Source: Pseudomonas nitroreducens TX1
GTDB lineage: Bacteria; Pseudomonadota; Gammaproteobacteria; Pseudomonadales; Pseudomonadaceae
DNA: 64,000 bases
Direction: 5' to 3'
Assembly (NCBI RefSeq): GCF_000313755.1
Contig: NZ_AMZB01000121.1
Span: forward strand, 1-64,000
Positions 1 through 8,630 of the stretch are shown here, piece by piece; within the stretch, counting starts at the first letter, position 1; each line of letters opens with the position of its first letter. A program made the position numbers and the translations under genes. The notes under the pieces are model-generated. The model was not told the origin of the DNA. It saw only the letters and a list, made by a program, of their open reading frames with translations, and ran no database searches.

Positions 1-501
1 CGCCGCCGCCCACTCTGGCACCAGCACGTCGACCATCGGATCCCCAGCGGTCACCACGTCACCCGGCGCAAGCGAATAGGTGCGCTCGACGAAGCCGCCG
101 GCGCGCGCTTGCAGCACAGCCACATCACGATCATTGAAGGCCAGCACGCCGGAGACCTGCAGCGTGCGGTCGAGCGTGCCGCGGGTGACGCTGGCCAGGC
201 GCACGCCGAGGTTCTGCTGGATGCCTGGCTCGATGCGCACCGCTGGCGTGCTGTCGTCGGCGTTAACAGCGTCGGCGTACCTGGGTACCAGCTGCATATC
301 CATAAATGGCGATTTGCCCGGCGCATCGAAGTGCTGTTGCGGAACCATTGGGTCGTACCAGTAGAGCGGTTTGCCCTCTGGAGTAGCGGAAACTACCGAT
401 GACTGGGCCAGATTCTGAGGTACCAGCCAATAACCGCCAGCGGCCCCAACGGCCAGGGTGAGGATGAGTAGCGCGGAAGTATTCCAAGGGAAACGGCTCA
501 T
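1..501 (-). CDS. cusB: RND efflux periplasmic adaptor, CusB-like (3' end cut by window)
   Basis: Membrane-fusion protein of a tripartite heavy-metal RND pump; it would bridge the inner-membrane pump and the outer-membrane channel. The visible N-terminal 167 residues begin with one hydrophobic membrane segment. They then show a YWYDPM motif followed by a Pro-Gly-Lys-Ser-Pro-Phe-Met-Asp-Met stretch, the short heavy-metal-binding domain (HMBD) found in CusB-type adaptors. The beginning of the barrel-sandwich domain follows. The ATG shares an ATGA overlap with the stop of the upstream outer-membrane factor gene, so the two are translationally coupled. The HMBD favours Cu(I)/Ag(I) export, but a Czc-type substrate cannot be excluded because the pump gene lies outside the window. 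The C-terminal part is missing. Confidence 0.88.
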   Translation of the reverse strand, partial: MSRFPWNTSALLILTLAVGAAGGYWLVPQNLAQSSVVSATPEGKPLYWYDPMVPQQHFDAPGKSPFMDMQLVPRYADAVNADDSTPAVRIEPGIQQNLGVRLASVTRGTLDRTLQVSGVLAFNDRDVAVLQARAGGFVERTYSLAPGDVVTAGDPMVDVLVPEWAAA

Positions 502-1742
502 GCGCGCCCCTCCTCGTAGGTGAAGTAGAGACGAGCAGCGACCTGTGCCAGGGCGCCTTGCAGGTCGATCTGTTTGAGCCTGGCCTCGACTAATTGCTGG
601 CGGGCGCTGACGACGTCATCAAGCCGGGTCTTACCGGAGCGGTAGCTGGCGGTGGCAAGGCGCACCTTCTCCTCGGCCAGCGGTACCAGAGTGGCAGCGT
701 TGCGCTCGACGGCGCGTTGCAGGCGCTGGTATTCGGCCAGATCGTCCTCCAGCGCTTGCTCGTGCTCGCGAGCCAGTGCGTCGCGCTCAGCTTCCAGTTG
801 CCGAACCTGGGCGCGCCGTGCGGCGATTTTCGGGTCTTGGCGGGTACCGGTGAACAACGGCAGGTCGAAGCTCACCTGCAGCGTCATCATGTCGCCGAAG
901 TCGCGGCCCCGGCGCTGGTAGTCCACCTCCCAGCTCCAGTCCGGTTTCTTCTCCGCCACGGCCTCTCGCACTAGGGCTTCGGCCTCGCGGGTCATCGGGC
1001 CGTAGGCGGCAAGTTCAGGGTGCTGATGCAGGTGTTGCAACGAGTGAGAGGCGTCAATGAACCAATGCGGAAAGTCTCCACTCAGGTCTTGCGGGGCGTC
1101 CTGGCCAATCCAGCGCTTGAGCGCTGCCCGTGCTTGGGTAAATTGGCGCAGCAGATCGTCCTTCTGTTCGTCGAGCAGGGCTGCTTCCTGACGCGGGGCC
1201 ACCGCATCGACTGCACTTGCGCTACCACCGGCCAGACGTGCGCGGATGGAAGTGTCGAGGAGGCGATTCTCGCGGTAGAAGTCGTCAAACATCGCCAGCT
1301 TGCGTTGCAACGTATAGGCCGCGATCCAGGCCTGGGCGGACGCGCTGCGAACTTTCAGCCGTTCAACTCCAGCTTCGGCATCAGCGCGTTCAACAGAGGC
1401 CTGTGCGGTTTCTATGCGCGCTTTGCGCTTGTCGCTGTTGGGCATCTCCTGCATCAGGCCGACCACCTGCATGGACATGTTGTCGCGCTGAGTGCTCCAG
1501 CGCTCATCACCCTCAATGGGGACGTTTTGCAAGCCAAGATTGAGCTTGGGGTCGGGAAGCTCTCCGGCGGGAATGGCGGCACTTCTGGCCGCAGAGACTT
1601 TCTCGCTCTGTGCGAGTAAAGAAGGGGCGTTACGTTCAGCCAGCAACAGGGCGTCGTCCAATGACAGGGACGACGCCTGCGCCGACAGACCCGGCAACAG
1701 CGCGAGCAGCAGCCAGCCGGGATGGAGTCGGACGTGAGTCAC
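498..1742 (-). CDS. TolC-family outer-membrane efflux protein (CusC/CzcC-like)
   Basis: Outer-membrane channel of the same RND pump. The GTG start at 1742 is preferred over an ATG at 1772 because an AGAGGAA ribosome binding site lies about 8 nt before it and the product then begins directly with a signal peptide ending near Ala-Gln-Ala-Ser. That gives 414 residues, a normal TolC-family length. The mature protein is rich in long Ala/Glu/Arg/Leu helices with two internal repeats (Leu-Leu-Ala-Glu-Arg-Asn-Ala near the start, YRSGKTRLDDV near the end), the usual OEP repeat pattern. The stop overlaps the adaptor start. No lipobox cysteine is obvious, unlike E. coli CusC. The family is clear; the exact metal is not. 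Confidence 0.87.
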   Translation of the reverse strand: MTHVRLHPGWLLLALLPGLSAQASSLSLDDALLLAERNAPSLLAQSEKVSAARSAAIPAGELPDPKLNLGLQNVPIEGDERWSTQRDNMSMQVVGLMQEMPNSDKRKARIETAQASVERADAEAGVERLKVRSASAQAWIAAYTLQRKLAMFDDFYRENRLLDTSIRARLAGGSASAVDAVAPRQEAALLDEQKDDLLRQFTQARAALKRWIGQDAPQDLSGDFPHWFIDASHSLQHLHQHPELAAYGPMTREAEALVREAVAEKKPDWSWEVDYQRRGRDFGDMMTLQVSFDLPLFTGTRQDPKIAARRAQVRQLEAERDALAREHEQALEDDLAEYQRLQRAVERNAATLVPLAEEKVRLATASYRSGKTRLDDVVSARQQLVEARLKQIDLQGALAQVAARLYFTYEEGRA

Positions 1743-1831
1743 GATGAGGATTCCTCTGGAAAACCAGCGCATGAGCGCAATCCACCCGGCAGCCTTCAGG
1801 GCCGCGGGCAGGGTTCAGGTCGAGAGAGGAA

Positions 1832-2176
1832 TCAGGCGCAGGGAGGTCGCCAGAGATCGGCGGGAGCCTGGCTCAGAACGAGGCCGTTGTAGACGGACGG
1901 GGTCTTGGGGGCGATAGGGTGGTGCGGAGACTTCAGGACGCTGACCTGGAGCAGGCTGCTGGTCTTGCATTCCTGCCCGGTCTTGCAGGTCTTCTTGCCA
2001 TGCTCTGTCATCTTGCCCGAGTCCTGGCAGCAATCCTGTTCCATACCTGCCATTTGGCCCATGCCCTGGCTCTGCATAGGGCAAGGCTCCGCCGGCGCTT
2101 CGAATCCCGCCATCCCCGTTAGGGGAAGCGAGAAAATGAGGAACAAAGCGGTAAGAAATCGGAGGTGACGGAGCAT
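1832..2176 (-). CDS. small exported Cys/His/Met-containing protein at head of efflux operon
   Basis: A 114-residue protein with an N-terminal signal peptide (Leu/Phe-rich core, then Gly-Met-Ala-Gly). The mature part holds CPMQSQGMGQMAGMEQDCC and further Cys, Met and His residues that could bind soft metals. The ATG at 2176 was chosen because the signal peptide starts there; the frame stays open upstream but that extension has no signal-like sequence. It is the first gene on the minus strand before the TolC-family gene. Small periplasmic proteins of this kind are common at the front of copper/RND operons, so a metal-sensing or buffering role is inferred. No named family is recognised. Confidence 0.6.
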   Translation of the reverse strand: MLRHLRFLTALFLIFSLPLTGMAGFEAPAEPCPMQSQGMGQMAGMEQDCCQDSGKMTEHGKKTCKTGQECKTSSLLQVSVLKSPHHPIAPKTPSVYNGLVLSQAPADLWRPPCA

Positions 2177-2463
2177 AGTTCTTTCAGTGTATGTGCACTC
2201 ATTTGCCGCGGCAACAGGAACAAAGATGCGTGTCAATTTGTAGCTAGACTGCACCGTCCGCGAAATCACATCCATTGGTTACGATTGATTGTCTTTACTC
2301 ATGATGAGCCGGCAGCCGTGGGTGTGCAGTATTGGCCTCTACTGGGTGAGGATGTGTGCCGCTCTGGCCGGAGATAGAGCCTGCGGATTTCGCACCCCAA
2401 GGCCTATTAGGCGTTCAAGTAGATTTCATCGAAAACGGCGTCAGAACACGGCAGATTCCGCAC

Positions 2464-4875
2464 TCATTTGCGCAATAGGCGCAGGCCGTTCAGGACAACT
2501 ATCAGGCTGACCCCCATGTCGGCGAATACGGCCATCCACATCGTAGCCTGGCCTGTCAGTGTGACCGCCAGAAAAATAGCTTTGATGCCTAGGGCGAGCC
2601 CGATGTTTTGCATGAGCACGGCGGCGGTATGGCGCGAGAGCCGAATGAAGGCCGGTATCTTACGCAGGTCATCATCCATGATCGCGACATCTGCAGTCTC
2701 GATCGCAGTATCCGTACCGGCAGCGCCCATGGCGAAGCCAACATTGGCTCGAGCCAGCGCAGGAGCGTCATTTATGCCGTCCCCAACCATCCCGACAGTG
2801 TGCCGACGTTTGATGAGGTTTTCTATTGCGTTGAGCTTATCGTTCGGCAGCAGGCTCCCTTTTGCCTCGTCGATGCCAACCTGAGCAGCAATGGTCTCGG
2901 CGGTATGCGGGTTATCACCCGTCAGCATCAAGGTCTTTACCCCCAGATCGTGGAGTTCACCGATTGCCGTACGGCTAGTCTCCTTGACCGTATCTGCTAC
3001 TGCGAACAACGCCAGTGCCTGGGTTTCATCGGACAGAATGACTACCGTTTTTCCTTGTCGCTCCAAGTAGCCAAGCGCGGCCTCGATTGTCGTCGAGCTG
3101 AGACTTAGTTCTTTCAACAATCGATGATTGCCTAAGTGGTAACGATGCCCATCAATCGTGCCGCGGACGCCGCGACCGAGTAGTGCTTCGAAATCCTCTA
3201 CATTCAATAAGGACACGAACTGTTCGGCCGCTTGCATGGCGATGGCCTGTGATACGGGATGATCTGAGCGATCCGCAAGGCTAGCCGCGACGGCGCGATA
3301 GGTTCTAGGTGCTCCGTCAGCTAGAGGCAAGAAATCGGTTTGGACAGGTTTTCCGTGAGTGATGGTTCCAGTTTTGTCCAATGCCAAGTGGGTGATTTTG
3401 CGGCCGATTTCCAGGTACACGCCACCTTTGATCAGAATGCCTTTTCGGGCAGCAGCAGCTAGGCCGCTGACGATGGTAACTGGAGTCGAAATCACCAGCG
3501 CACAAGGACAGGCCACAACCAGGAGTACCAGGGCCCGATAGATCCACTCGAACCACTCGCCGCCTAGCAGTAACGGCGGCAGGATCGCTACAGCCAGAGA
3601 GAAAACGAATACTGCTGGCGTGTAGATACGGGAGAACTGATCAATGAAACGTTGTGTCGGCGCGCGAGCCCCTTGCGCCTCTTCAACCGCATGGATAATA
3701 CGTGCCAGGGTGGAATGGCTAGCTTCTGCCGTTACCCGATATTCCAGCTCCCCGGCCTGGTTGATGGTGCCAGCGAACACCGGATCACCCACGGTTTTCT
3801 CCACGGGCAGGCTCTCGCCGGTGATTGGGGCCTGGTTGATCGTCGAGTTCCCTCTGAGCACTTCGCCGTCCAAACTGATGCGCTCGCCGGGACGCGCCCG
3901 GATCAGACTTCCGATTGCGATACCGACCACTTCCGTTTCTACCCAGCGTCCATCGACCTGCTGAACGGTTGCTGTTTCGGGCGCTAGGTCCATCAGGCCA
4001 CGAATTGCGTTGCGCGCGCGATCCAAGGACTTGGCTTCGATTAGCTCGGCGACTGCAAACAGGAACATGACCATGGCCGCTTCGGGCCACTGGCCGATCA
4101 GAATTGCTCCCGTAACAGCGATGCTCATCAGGGCGTTGATGTTGAGATTATGATTTTTGAGCGCAATCCAACCTTTCTTATAGATCGCCAGCCCGCAGAG
4201 CAGCACGGCTGTAACGGAGATGACAGCTACCACCCATTCGGGCGCCAACTTGGAGAAATGGAGAATCTCTGCCGAGACTGCCGCCCCACCTGACAGCCCC
4301 AGCCGCCACCAATAGCTTTTTTCCGGCGAGTGAGCTTCGGCCGATACTTTTGTCTCTGTTTCCAGTTGGGGGCTGAAGCCGAGTTCTCGGATTGCGCTCA
4401 GGGCCTGCGCAAGCGTGTCCGGATCATGGTTAATCGTTAGGGTGCGTTGCAGCAGGTTGAACTGCAGGGCGGCGATACCTGGCATCCCAGACAGTTTGTC
4501 TGTGATCAGCCGTTCCTCGGTAGGGCAGTCCATCTGGGCGATCATCACCCGTGTACTTACGGTGGTCGCGAGAGGTTCCGCTCGCATGCCCGCAGAGGCG
4601 ATGGCCTCGACAAGGACCTGATGTGCCAGCGGTGCATGTAGAACGTTGAGAGTGCGGTTCAGGAGATTGAACTGCAGCTCCCGCACCTCTGGGAGCTTCT
4701 CCAGCTTGCTGCGGATGAGGGCCTCCTCAGTGGGGCAGTCCATCTGCTCAATGCGAAACGTGCTCAACTGAGCTGCTGGCTCCCCAGGCACGGAGCAAGC
4801 CATGTTGCAGCCACTCGGCGTCGGCGTGCCACCGCAGGAGCCATCCTTAGGGGAAGCAGAACAACAATTGGACAT
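2464..4875 (-). CDS. cadA: Cd2+/Zn2+/Pb2+-exporting P1B-type ATPase CadA
   Basis: Inner-membrane P-type ATPase expelling Cd, Zn, Pb or Co. The 803 residues begin with a Cys-rich tail, then two heavy-metal-associated domains each carrying DCPTEE (near residues 46 and 116). The transmembrane metal site CPC is near residue 455, the phosphorylation motif DKTGT near 499, and GDGINDAP lies in the C-terminal ATP-binding part. DCPTEE in the HMA domains plus CPC is typical of the Cd/Zn/Pb group rather than CopA. The ATG has a GAGGAG ribosome binding site. cadA is divergent from cadR across a 75-bp region with a MerR-type operator, so induction by Cd or Zn through CadR is expected. Confidence 0.96.
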   Translation of the reverse strand: MSNCCSASPKDGSCGGTPTPSGCNMACSVPGEPAAQLSTFRIEQMDCPTEEALIRSKLEKLPEVRELQFNLLNRTLNVLHAPLAHQVLVEAIASAGMRAEPLATTVSTRVMIAQMDCPTEERLITDKLSGMPGIAALQFNLLQRTLTINHDPDTLAQALSAIRELGFSPQLETETKVSAEAHSPEKSYWWRLGLSGGAAVSAEILHFSKLAPEWVVAVISVTAVLLCGLAIYKKGWIALKNHNLNINALMSIAVTGAILIGQWPEAAMVMFLFAVAELIEAKSLDRARNAIRGLMDLAPETATVQQVDGRWVETEVVGIAIGSLIRARPGERISLDGEVLRGNSTINQAPITGESLPVEKTVGDPVFAGTINQAGELEYRVTAEASHSTLARIIHAVEEAQGARAPTQRFIDQFSRIYTPAVFVFSLAVAILPPLLLGGEWFEWIYRALVLLVVACPCALVISTPVTIVSGLAAAARKGILIKGGVYLEIGRKITHLALDKTGTITHGKPVQTDFLPLADGAPRTYRAVAASLADRSDHPVSQAIAMQAAEQFVSLLNVEDFEALLGRGVRGTIDGHRYHLGNHRLLKELSLSSTTIEAALGYLERQGKTVVILSDETQALALFAVADTVKETSRTAIGELHDLGVKTLMLTGDNPHTAETIAAQVGIDEAKGSLLPNDKLNAIENLIKRRHTVGMVGDGINDAPALARANVGFAMGAAGTDTAIETADVAIMDDDLRKIPAFIRLSRHTAAVLMQNIGLALGIKAIFLAVTLTGQATMWMAVFADMGVSLIVVLNGLRLLRK

Positions 4876-4906
4876 ACGGAGTCTCCTCTACCATTGCCTA
4901 GTGAGC

Positions 4907-4927
4907 ACCCTATAGTCACTATAGAGT
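4907..4927. promoter_or_regulatory. CadR/MerR-type operator between cadA and cadR
   Basis: A 21-bp imperfect dyad, ACCCTATAG-TCA-CTATAGAGT, lies between the divergent starts of cadA and cadR. Arms ACYCTATAG separated by 3 bp match operators of CadR/ZntR/PbrR-type MerR proteins, which bind in the long spacer of the promoter they control. It is the only strong dyad in this intergenic region. Confidence 0.85.
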
Positions 4928-4950
4928 CAAGCCTATGTTTGGAGACCGCA

Positions 4951-5397
4951 ATGAAAATCGGCGAGCTGGCTAAGTGGGCAAATTGCCAGGTTGTAACCAT
5001 TCGATACTACGAGAGCGCCGGATTATTGCCACCGCCTGAGCGGACCGGCGGTAACTATCGCATCTATACCCCTACCCATGCCGAGCGCTTAGCGTTTATC
5101 CGTAACTGCCGAACTCTCGACATGACGGTGGAAGAGGTGAGGCGATTACTGAGCTACCGAGATAACCCGGAGGATGATTGTAACGGAGTGAACGAACTGA
5201 TCGATCAGCACATAGAGCTTGTGGCTACCAGAATTGCTGCCCTTCAGGCTCTCAACAAACAGCTGACAGAATTAAGGAAAAGCTGTGCCAAAGGTCGTGA
5301 AGCTGCGGACTGCCGGATACTCCAGCATCTAAATAACAGCGGGCAGCACCTCGTCGAGGAGGTATCACCAACCCCCGCGCATAGCTGCGATGATTGA
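4951..5397 (+). CDS. cadR: MerR-family metal-responsive activator CadR
   Basis: A 148-residue MerR regulator. It begins MKIGELAK, has the MerR signature TIRYYESAGLLPPPERTGGNYR in the winged helix-turn-helix, a dimerisation helix, and Cys residues expected for metal binding (Cys near the dimer helix start, SCAKG, DCRIL). A His-containing tail (HSCDD) follows, as in CadR. The ATG at 4951 has a GGAG site 6 nt upstream; the longer open frame to 4894 would run through the operator and is rejected. It is divergent from cadA and expected to control both itself and cadA. Confidence 0.92.
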   Translation: MKIGELAKWANCQVVTIRYYESAGLLPPPERTGGNYRIYTPTHAERLAFIRNCRTLDMTVEEVRRLLSYRDNPEDDCNGVNELIDQHIELVATRIAALQALNKQLTELRKSCAKGREAADCRILQHLNNSGQHLVEEVSPTPAHSCDD

Positions 5398-5547
5398 TTC
5401 ACTTCGTGAAAAATTCCAGCTGAGGCTCTGTAGCTGGATACGTTGACGAATATCAATCCGTATGCATGGGTCTGATGTAGGTTTCTAGGTGAAACCTCCT
5501 TGCGCAAGCTAGTCGAGTTGCGCAATCCACTCCAGTGGAGCTTAGCC

Positions 5548-6069
5548 ATGACGACGCGAATTCTAAAAGTACTCGTAATCACCACCTCGCTTTTTTCTGC
5601 TCTTGCGTTTTCCGCTGAAGAAAGTGGGCAGGTCTCTCCTTCTCAAATTGAACATCCAGTTGTAGACATCCAACAGTTTGATAAGCAGATGGCTCAGGCG
5701 CAGGATCATCTGAATAAGATGCAGGAGCAAATGAGTCAAATGCAGAAGACCAAGGATCCTCAGCAGCGCCAGAGGTTGCTACAAGAGCATCAAGCAATGA
5801 TGCAGAGCAGCATGGGCATGATGAGCCAAATGTGGGGTGACGGCGTGATGGGCTGCTGGGGAAATAAAGGGATGATGGGGCATCGCATGATGCATAGCGA
5901 AATGATGGGAAATAGCCACATGAACGGGTGGAGCCAGATGCGAGGGCGGTACTCGAACCTCACTCCGGATCAAATGAGAGAGCGCCAGTACATGATGGAT
6001 CAGTACATGGGGATGCAGCAGAGGATGATGGAGCAGATGATGCAGCACCAACGCTATATGGGCATGTAA
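5548..6069 (+). CDS. Met-rich exported protein, probable metal-binding
   Basis: A 173-residue protein with a signal peptide (hydrophobic core then Ala-Phe-Ser-Ala). A Gln-rich helical stretch follows, then a C-terminal half crowded with Met (about 30 in all), often paired with Met, Gln, His or Gly. Such Met/His clusters bind Cu(I), Ag(I) or Cd-like soft metals in periplasmic proteins. The ATG at 5548 has a GGAG site and starts the signal peptide; an upstream in-frame ATG at 5500 gives a poor N-terminus. It follows cadR on the same strand after 150 nt. Function as a periplasmic metal sponge is inferred from composition and context only. Confidence 0.6.
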   Translation: MTTRILKVLVITTSLFSALAFSAEESGQVSPSQIEHPVVDIQQFDKQMAQAQDHLNKMQEQMSQMQKTKDPQQRQRLLQEHQAMMQSSMGMMSQMWGDGVMGCWGNKGMMGHRMMHSEMMGNSHMNGWSQMRGRYSNLTPDQMRERQYMMDQYMGMQQRMMEQMMQHQRYMGM

Positions 6070-6445
6070 CCGTGCCGGGCTGAAAAAAGCTAAGTTGCCG
6101 ATCAGTATTGCCAGTAGGAGCAGCGAAGCCCTGCCGTGAACACTGTCCAGCGAGACCCGCACAAGCCCTGCATAGAAGCCCCTGCCTCAGCCAATGCCGA
6201 GCGGCGCGCTCCCCGCTAGGAAGTGCTGGTCGAACTTACCAGCGGTATGCAGCTGCAGCGACGCGCGCGCGACTCGTTGTTTGTATCGTGAGGCCATGCG
6301 GGGCTCCAAGGATGCAAGAATGTATGGGCGAACGGTGGCGCGAGCATATAGATGGAGCGATTTCGTCTTGGGTCGACGCTGTCGCTCTGATGAGAGATTG
6401 CTACCGATCGCTAGTGGACTTTTGCGAAAAGCCTTGTGGCCGGCT
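6070..6445. other. 376-bp gap without a supported gene
   Basis: Both strands have only short or compositionally poor frames here. On the minus strand a stretch encoding a hydrophobic segment lies directly after the Met-rich gene, but it has no supported start or family match. No insertion sequence end or strong terminator is evident. It may be a decayed remnant. Confidence 0.5.
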
Positions 6446-7261
6446 TCACCTGTATTCGCTATCCGCTTTTCGCGACCTGCAAAAGGGCCACCACAGCTGG
6501 ACACACCACGGATCACCAGGATCATTCGGAATGCCATATCGCTCCGGATATCGGTCGTGAGTGAAATTCGCGGTTCCGAACAGCGTGTCCCAGATGAACA
6601 GCAACTGGGCGAAGTTGTGATGGGGCGGCTTGCCGTGCTCATCAAGCTCGGCGTGATGCGCGCGGTGCGTGCTAGGCAGCTGAACCAGCCGCTCTAGCAG
6701 CCAGGTAAAGGGAACCAGCCAGCGCCATTTGTAGAGCACCTTGTCCCAGGCGAACGCGCTGTGCACCAATACGTTGGCGCAACCGAAAATCAGGTGTGCG
6801 ATGAGCACCGCTTCGCCCAGGCCGAGATAGACGAGAGCCCCGGCGTACCAGATGTCCGGCATGAACAAGAACCAACGCCAGTTCTCCCGGTAGGCAACGC
6901 TGATGCTCATTTCCGTTGCGGTGTGGTGGGTACGGTGCATGTGCCACATGAAAGGAACGGTGTGGCCCAGTCGGTGGTACCAGTAATGCATGAAGTCAGC
7001 AGGGATGATGACCAGCAAAACGGCCTGCCAAAGTGGAACTGAGCCCAGTTGGCCAGCTGCGCCAGGTGCCAGTTGGGCCAGGATCAATGCAGCTCCGGCG
7101 ATGATTGCTGGTTTGATCAGCAGTGCGAACTGGGCAAGGCTGATCGCGTCAACGGCAAGCTCGTCGGATTGGCGCCTGTTGAGCATGCGTCCGGCGAGCA
7201 ACTCGAAGCTTCCCAGTAAAACCAGAAGGCCGCTGACAGCCCAGGTGTCCAGATGTGGCAT
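6446..7261 (-). CDS. membrane fatty acid hydroxylase / sterol desaturase-family protein
   Basis: Di-iron membrane oxygenase family. The three histidine boxes are visible: HYWYHRLGH at residues 92-100, HRTHH at 109-113, and HRAHHAE near residue 200. They lie among several hydrophobic membrane segments in a 271-residue protein, a usual length. A GGGAGA ribosome binding site precedes the ATG. It lies 32 nt downstream of an AraC-type regulator on the same strand, suggesting a co-transcribed or regulated pair. The substrate cannot be told from sequence, and its link to metal resistance is unclear. It may modify membrane lipids under stress (inference). Confidence 0.85.
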   Translation of the reverse strand: MPHLDTWAVSGLLVLLGSFELLAGRMLNRRQSDELAVDAISLAQFALLIKPAIIAGAALILAQLAPGAAGQLGSVPLWQAVLLVIIPADFMHYWYHRLGHTVPFMWHMHRTHHTATEMSISVAYRENWRWFLFMPDIWYAGALVYLGLGEAVLIAHLIFGCANVLVHSAFAWDKVLYKWRWLVPFTWLLERLVQLPSTHRAHHAELDEHGKPPHHNFAQLLFIWDTLFGTANFTHDRYPERYGIPNDPGDPWCVQLWWPFCRSRKADSEYR

Positions 7262-7293
7262 CTAATGTCTCCCTCAAGATGTGAGGGAGAGTT

Positions 7294-8055
7294 TCACCAA
7301 TCCTGCAGCCAGCTTACTTGAAGGATTTTGTTGTTATTCGCCTGTGAAGGGCGAAGCCCGAAAGTCCGCAGGCAAATGCGCGACAGGTGGGCTGAATCGG
7401 CAAAACCTGCTTCATGAGCGACAGTAGTGGCTCCGTTCGGGTCATTGAGCCCCTCTAGCGCACGCCGGAGCTTTCGCCACAGCAGCAACTTGCGCAGTGG
7501 CAAACCGAGCGACTCCTGTAGCCAGTGCGAGCAGTGTGCTTGGGTACTGGAATAGCGAGACCGGAATGCTCCCCAAATCTGCTCAGCTGTGCTGTCCTCG
7601 CCTGACGCCTCGACCAGTGACAACAGATACTCCAGGCGCGGGTTTGGTGTGATCTCTGGCTGCTCATGCAGAGCAAGCAACTCATTCAGCGCGTCATCGA
7701 AGGTCTGCTGCGTGGTTGCGGAGGCCAGCCTGAAGCGAGAGCCAGCTGGTACGTCGACTCGAAGCGCCGCATCAGGGCTGCTACGGGCCCAGCGCAACAT
7801 TCGAAGGTATGACGGGTGGCTTGGCTCTACGGTGATGCTCGTATGCGGCTGCGGGCGCAGGAAACGGCGACGTATTTCGGGTGCCAACAGCCAAGCCTCC
7901 GAGGAGACGGCTGGTAAACCATCGATCTCCAACTCGAGCGGCTCGCCGTCAGCCAGCAACAGGGTCATGCCAGGGCGCTGGTTGTAGCCATTGGGCAGAG
8001 ACTGCGCCCTGACGATGAACGCTGATTTCCCGATCAGAAGCTGGTTTGGTGCCAT
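7294..8055 (-). CDS. AraC-family transcriptional regulator
   Basis: A 253-residue protein whose C-terminal third carries the AraC double helix-turn-helix. The second helix-turn-helix reads TVAHEAGFADSAHLSRICLRTFG followed by LRPSQ, the standard AraC end. The N-terminal part is a divergent sensor domain with no family recognised. It lies immediately upstream of the fatty acid hydroxylase gene on the same strand and probably controls it. The ligand is unknown. Confidence 0.85.
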   Translation of the reverse strand: MAPNQLLIGKSAFIVRAQSLPNGYNQRPGMTLLLADGEPLELEIDGLPAVSSEAWLLAPEIRRRFLRPQPHTSITVEPSHPSYLRMLRWARSSPDAALRVDVPAGSRFRLASATTQQTFDDALNELLALHEQPEITPNPRLEYLLSLVEASGEDSTAEQIWGAFRSRYSSTQAHCSHWLQESLGLPLRKLLLWRKLRRALEGLNDPNGATTVAHEAGFADSAHLSRICLRTFGLRPSQANNNKILQVSWLQDW

Positions 8056-8113
8056 GGTGAAGGTGTCAGCCTGACGATAAGTTGCACATGAAGTTTATGA
8101 CGCCCTCTTGCCG

Positions 8114-8551
8114 CTAGGGCGTACAGCCACTCTTGAGGTAGTTGCTCCGGATAGCGGGAGCTCCATTCTCAATCTCGACATCGGAGGCATACGCTTCCAA
8201 CAGAAGCTCGCAATTGCCTCGTTGGGTTAACACCACGCCAGTCAATGTCGCATCCCTGCTGATGCAATCGAATCCGCCCCTGACGGCATAGGTCGCCTGC
8301 TTTCCATTGATGCTGACCTGTCCGTCGCCAGAGGCCTTGCAGTCCCCCCAGCGCAGCCCCTCTGCAGAGATCGTGAGGAGGGCCGGACTCGATGCGGATG
8401 ATGCTTCGGCCCGCCACTGACCATCGAACCAGCTGCCGGCAATCGGTTGCTCGATGCCGGCAACGGGTTTATGGGCCTCGCTCGGTTTGTCGCACGCAGT
8501 TAGCCACAGCGCTGAGACGAGAAGCGGTAGCAACCCTATCAACCTGTTCAT
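8114..8551 (-). CDS. small lipoprotein of unknown function
   Basis: A 145-residue protein. The N-terminal hydrophobic segment ends in a lipobox (Leu-Thr-Ala-Cys), so it should be acylated and anchored in a membrane. The mature domain has four further Cys, possibly two disulfides, and a beta-rich pattern. The ATG at 8551 has a GGAGG site; upstream in-frame codons do not encode a signal. It sits between the AraC gene and the arsJ end, all on the minus strand. No family recognised. Confidence 0.65.
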   Translation of the reverse strand: MNRLIGLLPLLVSALWLTACDKPSEAHKPVAGIEQPIAGSWFDGQWRAEASSASSPALLTISAEGLRWGDCKASGDGQVSINGKQATYAVRGGFDCISRDATLTGVVLTQRGNCELLLEAYASDVEIENGAPAIRSNYLKSGCTP

Positions 8552-8630
8552 GATGTGCCTCCACATTGCATCAGGTCTTCGGGCCTGCCTTGCCCAGGAA
8601 GGCAGGAGTCTCACGCATTCACACCCCCAG

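Noticed and set aside
5779-6162. His/Leu-rich minus-strand frame
   Set aside because: Antisense of the Met-rich gene; ATG codons read as CAT (His) on the other strand.
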